Shown: positions 53,764 to 61,954 of the stretch, piece by piece
How positions within the stretch are numbered: the stretch's first letter is position 1
How the letters are laid out: each line of letters opens with the position of its first letter
Assembly (NCBI RefSeq): GCF_001998885.1
Contig: NZ_CP019609.1
Span: forward strand, 124,001-188,000
Reading direction: 5' to 3'
Origin: Vagococcus penaei
Lineage (GTDB): Bacteria > Bacillota > Bacilli > Lactobacillales > Vagococcaceae
Length of the DNA stretch: 64,000 nucleotides
Notes under the pieces: generated by a model
Seen by the model: the letters and a program-made list of their open reading frames with translations, nothing else
Databases searched by the model: none
What the model was told of the DNA's origin: nothing
Made by a program: the position numbers and the translations under genes

Positions 53764-55908
53764 TTGAAACATACTTATAAAAAAAATTGGCTAAATACCA
53801 GATTGGGTTTCTTTGCACTTTTAGCAGGGCTTTTTTGGATTAAAAGCGGCATCGCCTACTCAACTGAGTTCCATTTAGGTGTTGAAAATGCGTTTCAACA
53901 ATTTATTATGTACATAAATCCAATTGCAACAACACTTTTTCTCTTGTCTGCTGCATTATATATCAGAGGACCAAAGAAATCGTATATTGCCTTGTTAGTT
54001 ATTTACTTTTTAACAACGGCATTACTTTTCTCAAATATTGTTTATTATCGTGAATTTACAGATTTTATTACGGTCAACACCATGCTAGGTGCTGGAAAAG
54101 TTAGTTCTGGTTTAGGTGAAAGTGCTGCTAAAATGTTTAGACCGTATGACGTCATTTATTGGTTAGACTTAGTCGTATTAATCGGACTTTTGGCTTTCAA
54201 AAAAATCAAAATTGATCCGCGTCCAATAAAGGCTCGTACTGCTTTAGCTGTGACAAGTTTTTCAGTTTTCTTGTTTTCTGTGAACCTCACGTTAGCCGAA
54301 GCCGATCGACCTGAATTATTAAAACGGACATTTTCTCGTGACCATATTGTTAAATATTTAGGTATGAATGCTTTTACAGTGTATGATGGCGTTCAAACTT
54401 ATAATGCAAGTCAACGACGTGCCCAAGCAAGCGAAAATGACTTAATGGATGTTGAAACTTATGTTAAGGATCATTATGCTAAACCGAATGATGAATTGTT
54501 TGGTATTGCTAAGGATCGTAATGTCATTTATATCCATTTAGAAAGTTTTCAACAATTTTTAATTGATTACAAATTAAAAGATGAAAATGGTGTTGAACAT
54601 GAAGTAACACCGTTCTTAAATAAATTGTATCACTCAAATGAAACCTTCAGTTTTGAAAATAATTTCCATCAAGTTGGTTCTGGTAAAACTAGTGATTCTG
54701 AAACCTTACTAGAAAATTCTTTCTTTGGTTTAGGACAAGGTCCTCTCTTTACCCAATTAGGTGATAAAAATACTTTCCAAGCTGCTGCTAATATTTTAAA
54801 ACAAAACGGTGACTACACAAGTGCTGTTTTCCATGGTAATAATGGTTCATTCTGGAATCGTAATGAAACCTACAAACGTTTCGGTTATGATTACTTCTTT
54901 GATGCTAGTTATTATGATGTGAATGAAAATAACAGTTTCCAATATGGATTACACGATAAACCATTTATGGAACAATCGGTTCAATACTTAGAACATTTGC
55001 AACAACCGTTTTATGCTAAATTTATTTCTGTTACTAACCACTACCCTTATTCACAATTAAAAGGTGATGAAGGTGGGTTCCCATTTGCTGCAACACCTGA
55101 TAGCACGATTAATGGTTATTTTGCGACTGCCAATTATCTTGATAAAGCAATTGAAGAATTCTTCAATTATCTAAAAGAAACTGGTTTGTATGAAAACTCA
55201 ATCATCGTCATGTATGGTGACCATTATGGTATTTCTAATTCTCGTAACAAGTATCTTGCTGAATTAGTAGGTAAATCAAAAGATGACTGGAATGAATTTG
55301 ATGATGCTCAGATGCAAAGAGTACCATTAATGTATCATATTCCCGGTCAAACTAATGGTAAAATTTCTAATGTTTATGGTGGCCAAGTCGATATGTTACC
55401 TACCTTATTACATTTACTTGGTGTTAATACATCAAACTATATGCAACTAGGACAAGATTTCTTCTCGAAAGATAAAGATCAAATTGTTAACTTTAGAAAT
55501 GGTACGTTTATCACACCAAAATATACGGTCATTGGACAATCAATTTATCTAAATGAAACTGGTGAATTAATAGAAGAACCCACTGAAGAACAGATTAAAG
55601 AAGTAGCTGATTTGCGTGAAAAAGCTGGTGCTCAACTTAAGGCTTCAGATGCTTTAACAAATGGTGACTTATTAAGATTCTATACTGAAAGTGGTCTTCA
55701 ACCTGTTGATTCAACTAAATATGATTATAAAAATGCTGTAGAAAAAATGAAACAAATTGAAGCTGATAAAGGTGATAAATCTACTAGTCTCTTCAATCAA
55801 AAAGGAAATAAATCAACAGTTGATTTATATAAAACCAAAACGTATCTGGATTACCACCCTGAAGCAAAAGAAACCCTACCAAATAGTAGTGAATCTGACA
55901 ATAAATAG
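53764..55908 (+). CDS. ltaS: Lipoteichoic acid synthase (LtaS family)
   Basis: This 714-residue membrane enzyme polymerises glycerol-phosphate from phosphatidylglycerol. The N-terminal part (about 1-200) has five membrane helices and the extracellular part is a sulfatase-fold domain. The nucleophilic threonine is in GSGKTSDSETLLENSFFG; metal-site segments include YIHLESFQQFLI, VFHGNNGSFWNR and VMYGDHYGIS. The C-terminus has a long charged tail. Start choice: the TTG at 53764 follows AAAGGAAG by 8 bases; an ATG at 53734 lacks a ribosome site. Confidence 0.93.
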   Translation: MKHTYKKNWLNTRLGFFALLAGLFWIKSGIAYSTEFHLGVENAFQQFIMYINPIATTLFLLSAALYIRGPKKSYIALLVIYFLTTALLFSNIVYYREFTDFITVNTMLGAGKVSSGLGESAAKMFRPYDVIYWLDLVVLIGLLAFKKIKIDPRPIKARTALAVTSFSVFLFSVNLTLAEADRPELLKRTFSRDHIVKYLGMNAFTVYDGVQTYNASQRRAQASENDLMDVETYVKDHYAKPNDELFGIAKDRNVIYIHLESFQQFLIDYKLKDENGVEHEVTPFLNKLYHSNETFSFENNFHQVGSGKTSDSETLLENSFFGLGQGPLFTQLGDKNTFQAAANILKQNGDYTSAVFHGNNGSFWNRNETYKRFGYDYFFDASYYDVNENNSFQYGLHDKPFMEQSVQYLEHLQQPFYAKFISVTNHYPYSQLKGDEGGFPFAATPDSTINGYFATANYLDKAIEEFFNYLKETGLYENSIIVMYGDHYGISNSRNKYLAELVGKSKDDWNEFDDAQMQRVPLMYHIPGQTNGKISNVYGGQVDMLPTLLHLLGVNTSNYMQLGQDFFSKDKDQIVNFRNGTFITPKYTVIGQSIYLNETGELIEEPTEEQIKEVADLREKAGAQLKASDALTNGDLLRFYTESGLQPVDSTKYDYKNAVEKMKQIEADKGDKSTSLFNQKGNKSTVDLYKTKTYLDYHPEAKETLPNSSESDNK

Positions 55909-55915
55909 CTAATAG

Positions 55916-55957
55916 AAAACACTTTAATTGGTTAAATCAACCAATTAAAGTGTTTTT
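55916..55957 (+). terminator. Terminator of the ltaS-type gene
   Basis: AAAACACTTTAATTGGTT pairs with AACCAATTAAAGTGTTTTT around a 5-nt loop, followed by CTTTG. Confidence 0.88.
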
Positions 55958-56031
55958 CTTTGTTTAATTCGTTATTATTCATATTTTATTCACATTATCC
56001 CGTTATAATCTGTAACGTGGAGGCAACAAAT

Positions 56032-56817
56032 ATGACATCAATTAAACAATATTATTTATCCTTAAAATATCATAAAAAACTAGCTATTGTTTTTTTCTTG
56101 ATATTTACCTGTTTGTTATTTTTATTTGTCTTATTGTATCAATTGCGAGTAACTCAGTTAAATTCTCATGAGCTGATTCAAGAAAAATGGAATTACTTTA
56201 CTGGCCTTTCAGTCGATACAAAAGCTAATGTCCAAGAAGCATTACTTGAAAATAATTTTTCTCTCTTAACTTTTTATAATCATTTATTATTTGGCTTAAT
56301 TCTATTAAGTTTCATGATAATCTATTTATTCGGCTATATTAGTTCTAAAAAAAGGCGACCTGAAATCAACTACATGTTAAACAATGGTGTAAAGACTTTT
56401 GAAATTATTGCTCGCTTTATGATTGATGCACTAATTGCAGCAATTTGTAGTTTGCTTATTTTGACACTTGTTCTTAGCATTTTACAAAATACCTTTATCA
56501 AATCAACAGTCTATTTAAATCAATGTGTTAGTACAAAAGAATTAAGCAAGCGAAACTTAGTCATCGAACATGCCCCTGATTTAAAATCTTTAGCTCGACC
56601 TGAAACTACTGAGATACCTAAAAATCCCGAAAATAATCTGTTACCATTTAATGAAAACTCAATGTTTTCAAGTCATTTAGAAAAACATACCATTACCGAA
56701 ATTATAAGAAATGTCAATCAACACTTTGTACTTTTACTCATAATTAGTGCTTGGTCACTATTTCTAGGTAACTATTCTTATATGCTCATTCATGTGAAAA
56801 ATAGGAGGATTGAATAA
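56032..56817 (+). CDS. Membrane permease-like protein of a degenerate ABC-type pair
   Basis: This 261-residue protein has a short N-terminal tail, a membrane helix at about residues 17-37, further helices at about 80-102 and 125-150, an extracellular hydrophilic loop (about 155-220) containing NQCVSTKELSKRN, and a last helix at about 230-250. This is the layout of FtsX/MacB-type ABC permeases, but I see no clear family motif. GTGGAGG precedes the chosen ATG. The next gene begins three bases after its stop and encodes the ATPase-like partner. Function unknown. Confidence 0.6.
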   Translation: MTSIKQYYLSLKYHKKLAIVFFLIFTCLLFLFVLLYQLRVTQLNSHELIQEKWNYFTGLSVDTKANVQEALLENNFSLLTFYNHLLFGLILLSFMIIYLFGYISSKKRRPEINYMLNNGVKTFEIIARFMIDALIAAICSLLILTLVLSILQNTFIKSTVYLNQCVSTKELSKRNLVIEHAPDLKSLARPETTEIPKNPENNLLPFNENSMFSSHLEKHTITEIIRNVNQHFVLLLIISAWSLFLGNYSYMLIHVKNRRIE

Positions 56818-56820
56818 TCT

Positions 56821-57363
56821 ATGCTAAATTTATCGCTCACTTATACGAATGATTTGGATAATCAAGCGACTAATATTACTAATGAAAAAATTACTGTCTT
56901 TTATTCAGCGTCCCCTGACAATTATTTTTTCTTTGATAACTACCTGACTGATGATACTTTTATTGTTCCAACGCAAGACATGATTCCTTTTTTAACCGTT
57001 CAAGATAATTTACTATTAGGTATTAAGCGTAAAAATCGAGCAGATGTTTTAACTTTTATTACATCACATTTAGATAAGTTTAAATTAAGTCCTGATATTT
57101 TAAGTCTTTGTGCTAATGAAGTATCGCGTAATCAACAAACGGCTCTGCATATTATGCGAGCTATCGCTTTAAAACAACCTGTTTTAATCAATCAATTAAC
57201 TGATAGTGGTATATCAGATAAGTTTTTATTTAACTTACTACCGGTTTTATCATTTTTTGTTAAAAAAAAGCAATCGACAATAATTATTTTAACTAACTCG
57301 ACAAAATTACTCGATTCAACTTATTATGACCAATGTATTAATTTGCCAAGCGAAAAAGACTAA
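56821..57363 (+). CDS. Degenerate ABC ATPase-like protein lacking Walker motifs
   Basis: This 180-residue protein has the outline of a small ABC ATPase without its chemistry. The Walker A position reads FYSASPDNYFFFDN (no GxxGxGKST), a Q-loop-like PFLTVQDNLLLGI is present, the signature region reads EVSRNQQTALHIMRAIALKQPVLIN in place of LSGGQ...ARAL...LLLDEP, and STIIILTNSTKLL resembles the switch region. It may act as a structural partner of the permease. The gene is intact, not frameshifted, so the loss looks tolerated and not recent. Closed by a strong terminator. Confidence 0.55.
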   Translation: MLNLSLTYTNDLDNQATNITNEKITVFYSASPDNYFFFDNYLTDDTFIVPTQDMIPFLTVQDNLLLGIKRKNRADVLTFITSHLDKFKLSPDILSLCANEVSRNQQTALHIMRAIALKQPVLINQLTDSGISDKFLFNLLPVLSFFVKKKQSTIIILTNSTKLLDSTYYDQCINLPSEKD

Positions 57364-57399
57364 GATAAAGGACGTTTTACTCTTTATCTTAGTCTTTTT
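57353..57399 (+). terminator. Terminator of the permease/ATPase-like pair, T-tract holding an IS
   Basis: An 18-bp perfect stem (AAAAAGACTAAGATAAAG / CTTTATCTTAGTCTTTTT, 11-nt loop) overlaps the stop codon. The T-rich tail was the insertion site of the ISL3 element: TTTATTTT (57397-57404) is duplicated after the IS at 58931. Confidence 0.92.
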
Positions 57400-57404
57400 A
57401 TTTT

Positions 57405-58930
57405 GGCTCTATAATTTAAAGGACTGATGAATCAAAATTTGATTCATCAGTCCTTTTTTAGTTTATTTAAATATAAAACATGTCGTCTATCTAGTAAAAT
57501 TTAAGTACCACCAAAAATCTAAGATAGAAAGGACGACATGTCGTGAATAATCATATCAAAAAAATGCTACGAATTACAGATGAACATTTATATTTAACAA
57601 ATACGGAGGAAGCTAAAGTTAAAGGAAAGAACTCTTTAATTATCTTTGGCATCTATTCTCCCATGCCTTCGGCTTGTAAATCCTGTGGGTCAACTGTTGT
57701 TGATAATGAAGGAAAAAGTGTGGTTGTTAGGAATGGAAAAAAAGAAGTAACTATTCGATTAGATTCTTATCAAAATATGCCTACTGTTTTAAAACTAAAG
57801 AAACAACGATTCCATTGTAAAAACTGTTCTCACAATTGGACCGCACAGTGTTCTATTGTTGAAAAAAATTGTCATATCAGTAAATTTATTACTTTGAAGA
57901 TTTTAGAATTATTAACTGAGAAAATCTCTATGACAGTTATATCTAAACAATGCCAAGTTTCTTTAACTACAGTTTTAAGAGTTCTTAAGTCCGTTGAATC
58001 ACAGCTCCCACAACAACTTAAACCTCGATCTTTTCCAGAAGTTTTAATGGTAGATGAGTTTAGATCTCACGCTAGTTATGAAGATAAAATGAACTTCATA
58101 TGTGCTGATGGGAAAACAGGTGAATTAGTGGACGTTTTACCTAGTAGGAAATTAGAGAAAATCATTCCTTACTTTAATCGCTCTTCATTGGAGGAACGGA
58201 GAAAAGTTAAATTTTTAGTAACAGATATGAATGCAGCTTACTTTCAATTGACTAAAACAGTCTTTCCTACTGCTAAGCTAGTCATTGATCGATTTCATAT
58301 TGTAAAGCATTTGAACACTGCTTTTAATGATTTGAGAGTACGAGAAATGAAGACATTAGTTGCCAACAAGAAAAATTCAGAAGCCAATAAATTAAAATCA
58401 AACTGGAAATGTCTTCTGAAAAATCAAACAACTATTTCCATTTCAGAATTCAAAACCTGGAGAAGCTTTCCTTCTCCAAAGCATCCTCTTTTAACGGAAT
58501 CTATGATGATTGATCGACTACTTTCATTCTCTTCTAATCTAAAAGAAGCTTATGATATCTTTCATTTACTAATGTATCACTTTAGAAACAAAGATGACCA
58601 GTCATTTTTCGAACTATTGAAAGATTTACCCGATAGCTTGGATAGACAATTTAGAAATAAAATAGACAATCTGATTTCCTACGAGGAAGGTATTCGAAAT
58701 GCCCTAAAATATAATTTTTCCAATGGAAAAATCGAAGCTAAGAACACTCATATAAAAACTCTTAAAAGAGTTTCCTACGGGTTCAACTCCTTTACGAATA
58801 TGCGCATAAGAATTTTCTTGATAAACGGCCTTATTAAAATTAAATAACTAAAAAAGATGATAAATCTGAGAATAATCTCAAATTTATCATCTCATATATC
58901 CGACTCATCAGTCCGATTTGACAAAGAGCC
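57405..58930 (+). mobile_element. ISL3-family insertion sequence, complete
   Basis: This 1526-bp element has imperfect terminal repeats GGCTCTATAATTTAAAGGAC (left) and GGCTCTTTGTCAAATCGGAC (right, minus strand). An exact 8-bp duplication TTTATTTT flanks it (57397-57404 and 58931-58938), the size expected for ISL3. The left end carries a palindrome GGACTGATGAATCA...TGATTCATCAGTCC with T6 that can terminate incoming transcription. The transposase frame is full length. Confidence 0.96.
57543..58847 (+). CDS. ISL3-family transposase
   Basis: This 434-residue protein has an N-terminal zinc-ribbon (CKSCGS, then HCKNCSHNW), a helix-turn-helix (TVISKQCQVSLTTVLRVLKS) and the DDE domain with D in LMVDEFRSHASYEDK, D in LVTDMNAAYFQL and a C-terminal E in NGKIEAKNTHIKTLKR, plus the DRFHIVKHLN segment. 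GTG start. The start region can pair with a repeat about 60 bases upstream (ACATGTCGTC / GACGACATGT), which may mask translation. Intact and probably active. Confidence 0.95.
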   Translation: MNNHIKKMLRITDEHLYLTNTEEAKVKGKNSLIIFGIYSPMPSACKSCGSTVVDNEGKSVVVRNGKKEVTIRLDSYQNMPTVLKLKKQRFHCKNCSHNWTAQCSIVEKNCHISKFITLKILELLTEKISMTVISKQCQVSLTTVLRVLKSVESQLPQQLKPRSFPEVLMVDEFRSHASYEDKMNFICADGKTGELVDVLPSRKLEKIIPYFNRSSLEERRKVKFLVTDMNAAYFQLTKTVFPTAKLVIDRFHIVKHLNTAFNDLRVREMKTLVANKKNSEANKLKSNWKCLLKNQTTISISEFKTWRSFPSPKHPLLTESMMIDRLLSFSSNLKEAYDIFHLLMYHFRNKDDQSFFELLKDLPDSLDRQFRNKIDNLISYEEGIRNALKYNFSNGKIEAKNTHIKTLKRVSYGFNSFTNMRIRIFLINGLIKIK

Positions 58931-58945
58931 TTTATTTTATGATCT

Positions 58946-59509
58946 TTAATTTTCTAATTCAATTAGAAGATTTGGCCACTTCGATAGCCAATTTTTAGCT
59001 AATACACGCTGATTATACGCTTTTCTCCTAGCATCTGTCGCTTTAAAATGCGGTGTAGCCACTACTCTAAAGTTAATTAAATCTTCAATTCCATGTGGTA
59101 CAAATAATTCGATTGCTTGTTTATCTAAGCGTAAAGCCAGTGCTGTACAAGTTTCAGGGAATTTCGTTATCGCATCTCGTGTATGACAATATGGTGCCGT
59201 ATCAGAATTGTGAAAATGCATGTAGACTTGGTTTTTAAGTTCCCAATTATAATTCGGATAACTTGTCCTTAATGTTGTTTCAATCATTTGCGTTTCTTCA
59301 TAGCTTAAGCTTTTATCATAAAAGACAATATCAATGTCTATCACATCATCTAGAGCTGTCTTTTGCCCAGACAAGCTATTCCAGACCGTCTGACGTAATA
59401 CACCAGCACACAGCCAACAATCGCTTAATTTTAGTTCCTCAACTATTTTTAATATCCGCATAATATCATTATGTTCTAAAAATAATTGAATTAACTCTGA
59501 TTCACTCAT
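58946..59509 (-). CDS. Nucleotidyltransferase family (COG3575-like) protein
   Basis: This 187-residue protein of the DUF925/nucleotidyltransferase-like family contains CWLCAGVLRQTVWNSL (glycine-rich substrate turn), DDVIDIDIVFYD (metal-binding DxD of the polymerase-beta fold) and the C-terminal RVVATPHFKATDARRKAYNQRVLAKNWLSKWP, typical of the family. The substrate is unknown. Its start overlaps the end of the ATP-grasp gene by 8 bases, so translation is coupled. It lies just after the ISL3 insertion. Confidence 0.85.
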   Translation of the reverse strand: MSESELIQLFLEHNDIMRILKIVEELKLSDCWLCAGVLRQTVWNSLSGQKTALDDVIDIDIVFYDKSLSYEETQMIETTLRTSYPNYNWELKNQVYMHFHNSDTAPYCHTRDAITKFPETCTALALRLDKQAIELFVPHGIEDLINFRVVATPHFKATDARRKAYNQRVLAKNWLSKWPNLLIELEN

Positions 59510-61226
59510 ATCTACTAGCTTCCGGAAATAATTTTAGCAATAATTTACTTGCCAAAGGTCTTCGCGTACCTTGATATGGGAACATATGCATATGAATCGC
59601 TGGATTAAAATTGGCTTCTATAATACCATAATCATTAGACATTCGACGTGCTTTTTTGTGATAATCTGGAATCATCAAATCAATTCCTGAAACAAATGCG
59701 CCTAAAGCTGCTACAGCATCAACCGCAATTTTTTTATAACTATCATCGACTTGGTCAGTCATATCAATCGAATCACCACCAGTACTTACATTAGAATTCT
59801 CTCGCAAATAGACGATCTCATCTTCTTTAGGAATATCAGTAACTTGATAGCCTTGCGTTTTAAGCATTAGGCGTTCGATTTCTCCCAAGCGAATTTTTTG
59901 GAGTGGCTTCCGATATTCTGTTCCTCTTAGTGGATCATTGTTTTTTCTGTCCACCAATTCAGTAATTGTGTGAATACCGTCTCCTTTAACATTAGCTGGA
60001 ACACGTAAAATAATGCCCTCCACTTGATTATCAAGCACATAAAAACGGTATTCAGTTCCCTCTATAAATTCTTCAATCAAAATACTAGTATCCTCTTTAA
60101 AAGCTAAATGAATAGCTTCCTTAAAGTCACTTTGTTGAAAGCCTTTTTGAAAAATAGAAATTCCCAAGCTAAAATTAGTTGATTTTGGTTTTACAACGAT
60201 AGCCATTTGACGAAATTCTTGATAAGCTGCTTCTGCATCCATTTGATTATTATATTCGCAACCATTAGGCACACGGAAACCATCTTGTCGTAGTAATTCT
60301 TTCGTAACGGTTTTATTTTCCATTATCAAAGGCGAAATATAAGAATCTAATCTTGTCATATTCGTATTTTTAACATACTCTATGTGATTACCATATGTTA
60401 ATTTTACAACTTGTTCATTTTTATCAAGAACTTGAAAACCAAGATCTAATTCAATTGCACTCGCAAGCATTAATTGTGTTGAGAGTTCCATATCCGTGAA
60501 ACCAGATAACTCAAAATGATTCTCCCAAACTTGAGTATGAAATGTTTGACTAGCATTAGACTCATATTCATACTCATCAACTTTTAATGATTGGTAATGT
60601 CTCATCAAATTAATAACCTTTTGACTGTAATTTAACTCGCTCAGCATCTCATCTACTAATTGATAGATATCTGCTAAAGACATACATGATAACTTATCAA
60701 TGTCATACTCACCTACCTGATAGTATGCACACATAATTAAAAGACTCATATAGGTTATATCAGATTCACTAATTCCTTGCGGTAGATTCGGATTTATTTT
60801 AATCCCTTCTACAACAATTGCCGGTCCCAAATCGTCATTACATATAGTAGTAAAGTTTAATGTTTGATTCATATTATTACCTGTTAGTTGCTGAAAAGCT
60901 TTAGTCCAATTTACTAAAATACTAGTAACTTCTAGGTGAAGAATATCTTGATCATCAATAAAAAGTGAACTTATTTCATTTATAAAAAAGCGATTCATAA
61001 AAAAATAAAGAGACATCGTGTTATCAACTTGATTATCTACTGTATCATAGCCTAAAAAAATTGTTGGCCCGACTGACCGTAATGCAATTTCCTGAATCGC
61101 TGCTAAATAATCTGTAATAGGATTAATTTGATTGACTATTGGTGTCTTTAATTTAAGCAATTTTTCGTCAAAATCAAAAGTAATCATCGAATGATTGGGG
61201 TATAACACACTACTAAATTGAGTCAT
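59502..61226 (-). CDS. GshAB-like ATP-grasp protein with eroded glutamate-cysteine ligase domain
   Basis: This protein has 574 residues from the first ATG. The C-terminal half (about 235-570) is the ATP-grasp glutathione-synthetase domain of GshAB: MELSTQLMLASAIELDLGFQVLDK, SYISPLIMENKTVTKELLRQDGFRVPNG, AIVVKPKSTNFSLGI, ILIEEFIEGTEYRFYVLDN and IEANFNPAIHMHMFPY. The N-terminal part resembles the ligase domain only in pieces (NHSMITFDFDEKLLKLKTP, GIKINPNLPQGIS) and is about 200 residues short; no FGLEKE catalytic block is seen. The frame stays open and coding-like for 44 codons upstream (to 61358) but has no ATG, GTG or TTG there, so the true start is unclear. It probably ligates a different gamma-linked or peptide substrate. 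Confidence 0.7.
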   Translation of the reverse strand: MTQFSSVLYPNHSMITFDFDEKLLKLKTPIVNQINPITDYLAAIQEIALRSVGPTIFLGYDTVDNQVDNTMSLYFFMNRFFINEISSLFIDDQDILHLEVTSILVNWTKAFQQLTGNNMNQTLNFTTICNDDLGPAIVVEGIKINPNLPQGISESDITYMSLLIMCAYYQVGEYDIDKLSCMSLADIYQLVDEMLSELNYSQKVINLMRHYQSLKVDEYEYESNASQTFHTQVWENHFELSGFTDMELSTQLMLASAIELDLGFQVLDKNEQVVKLTYGNHIEYVKNTNMTRLDSYISPLIMENKTVTKELLRQDGFRVPNGCEYNNQMDAEAAYQEFRQMAIVVKPKSTNFSLGISIFQKGFQQSDFKEAIHLAFKEDTSILIEEFIEGTEYRFYVLDNQVEGIILRVPANVKGDGIHTITELVDRKNNDPLRGTEYRKPLQKIRLGEIERLMLKTQGYQVTDIPKEDEIVYLRENSNVSTGGDSIDMTDQVDDSYKKIAVDAVAALGAFVSGIDLMIPDYHKKARRMSNDYGIIEANFNPAIHMHMFPYQGTRRPLASKLLLKLFPEASRYE

Positions 61227-61372
61227 TCGATAGTTTTCTTGATCTACTAAACTTCGTATGGATTCGATTTGATAGCTATAGTCTTTAAAATAATTAATTA
61301 AATAGTTTTTGTCACATAATATTTTTTTTATTACACCGATTCTAATCGCCCCCCAAAATTAATAAAATACGT

Positions 61373-61834
61373 TCAATTAAACTCTGATATGACAGATGAT
61401 TCATAAGTATCAAGTAATGCTTGATGCAGTGTATCTATTGGTATATCATTCGCCAAATATCCAGCTAAAATGGCTGAGTAATAGCTAATAGTTGGTGGTG
61501 TTAAAGATGGATCTCCATTCATAATATAAACCATTGCTTGATAACTTTCTTGATTAATTTTTACATTAATTTCTTCTTTTCGGTATAGATTAGGATAGTC
61601 TTCGTAAACATCTAAAGCTAACTCATCTTGTTCGCTAATTGCCCACAGAATAATTGGAACAACTGTCCCTTTGTTAGGAATAATAGTTGCATAACTGTCG
61701 GGATAGGTGCCTTTAAAAAGCAACTGATAGTTATCCAATTCACCTTTACCAATTATACTAGCATCTGGACATCGCTTGCTCATTTGTTCAAGATTCATAT
61801 TAGAACCATATGCTAAATAATATGTTTTTGTCAT
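61373..61834 (-). CDS. Gamma-glutamylcyclotransferase-like (GGCT fold) protein
   Basis: This 153-residue protein begins YYLAYGSNMNLEQMSKRCPDA, the YGSN substrate-binding motif of GGCT/AIG2-like enzymes, with the catalytic glutamate expected in VYEDYPNLYRKEEI. Members release 5-oxoproline from gamma-glutamyl compounds. Its position just upstream of a GshAB-like ligase suggests the two act on the same gamma-glutamyl or related amide. It is separated from the ligase by about 15 bases from the open frame. Confidence 0.88.
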   Translation of the reverse strand: MTKTYYLAYGSNMNLEQMSKRCPDASIIGKGELDNYQLLFKGTYPDSYATIIPNKGTVVPIILWAISEQDELALDVYEDYPNLYRKEEINVKINQESYQAMVYIMNGDPSLTPPTISYYSAILAGYLANDIPIDTLHQALLDTYESSVISEFN

Positions 61835-61866
61835 AAATAGTTACCTCTTTTCAAATTTAAATGAGT

Positions 61867-61913
61867 AAAAAATAAAGATGACATATTTAATCTTTCAATT
61901 AAATACATCATCT
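61867..61913 (-). terminator. Terminator of rlmD
   Basis: On the minus strand AGATGATGTATTTAAT pairs with ATTAAATATGTCATCT (two G-U pairs) and runs into TTTATTTTTT. Confidence 0.75.
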
Positions 61914-61954
61914 AGTTTACAGTTAACCAAACGCTATTAGATCTAACTATAAAC

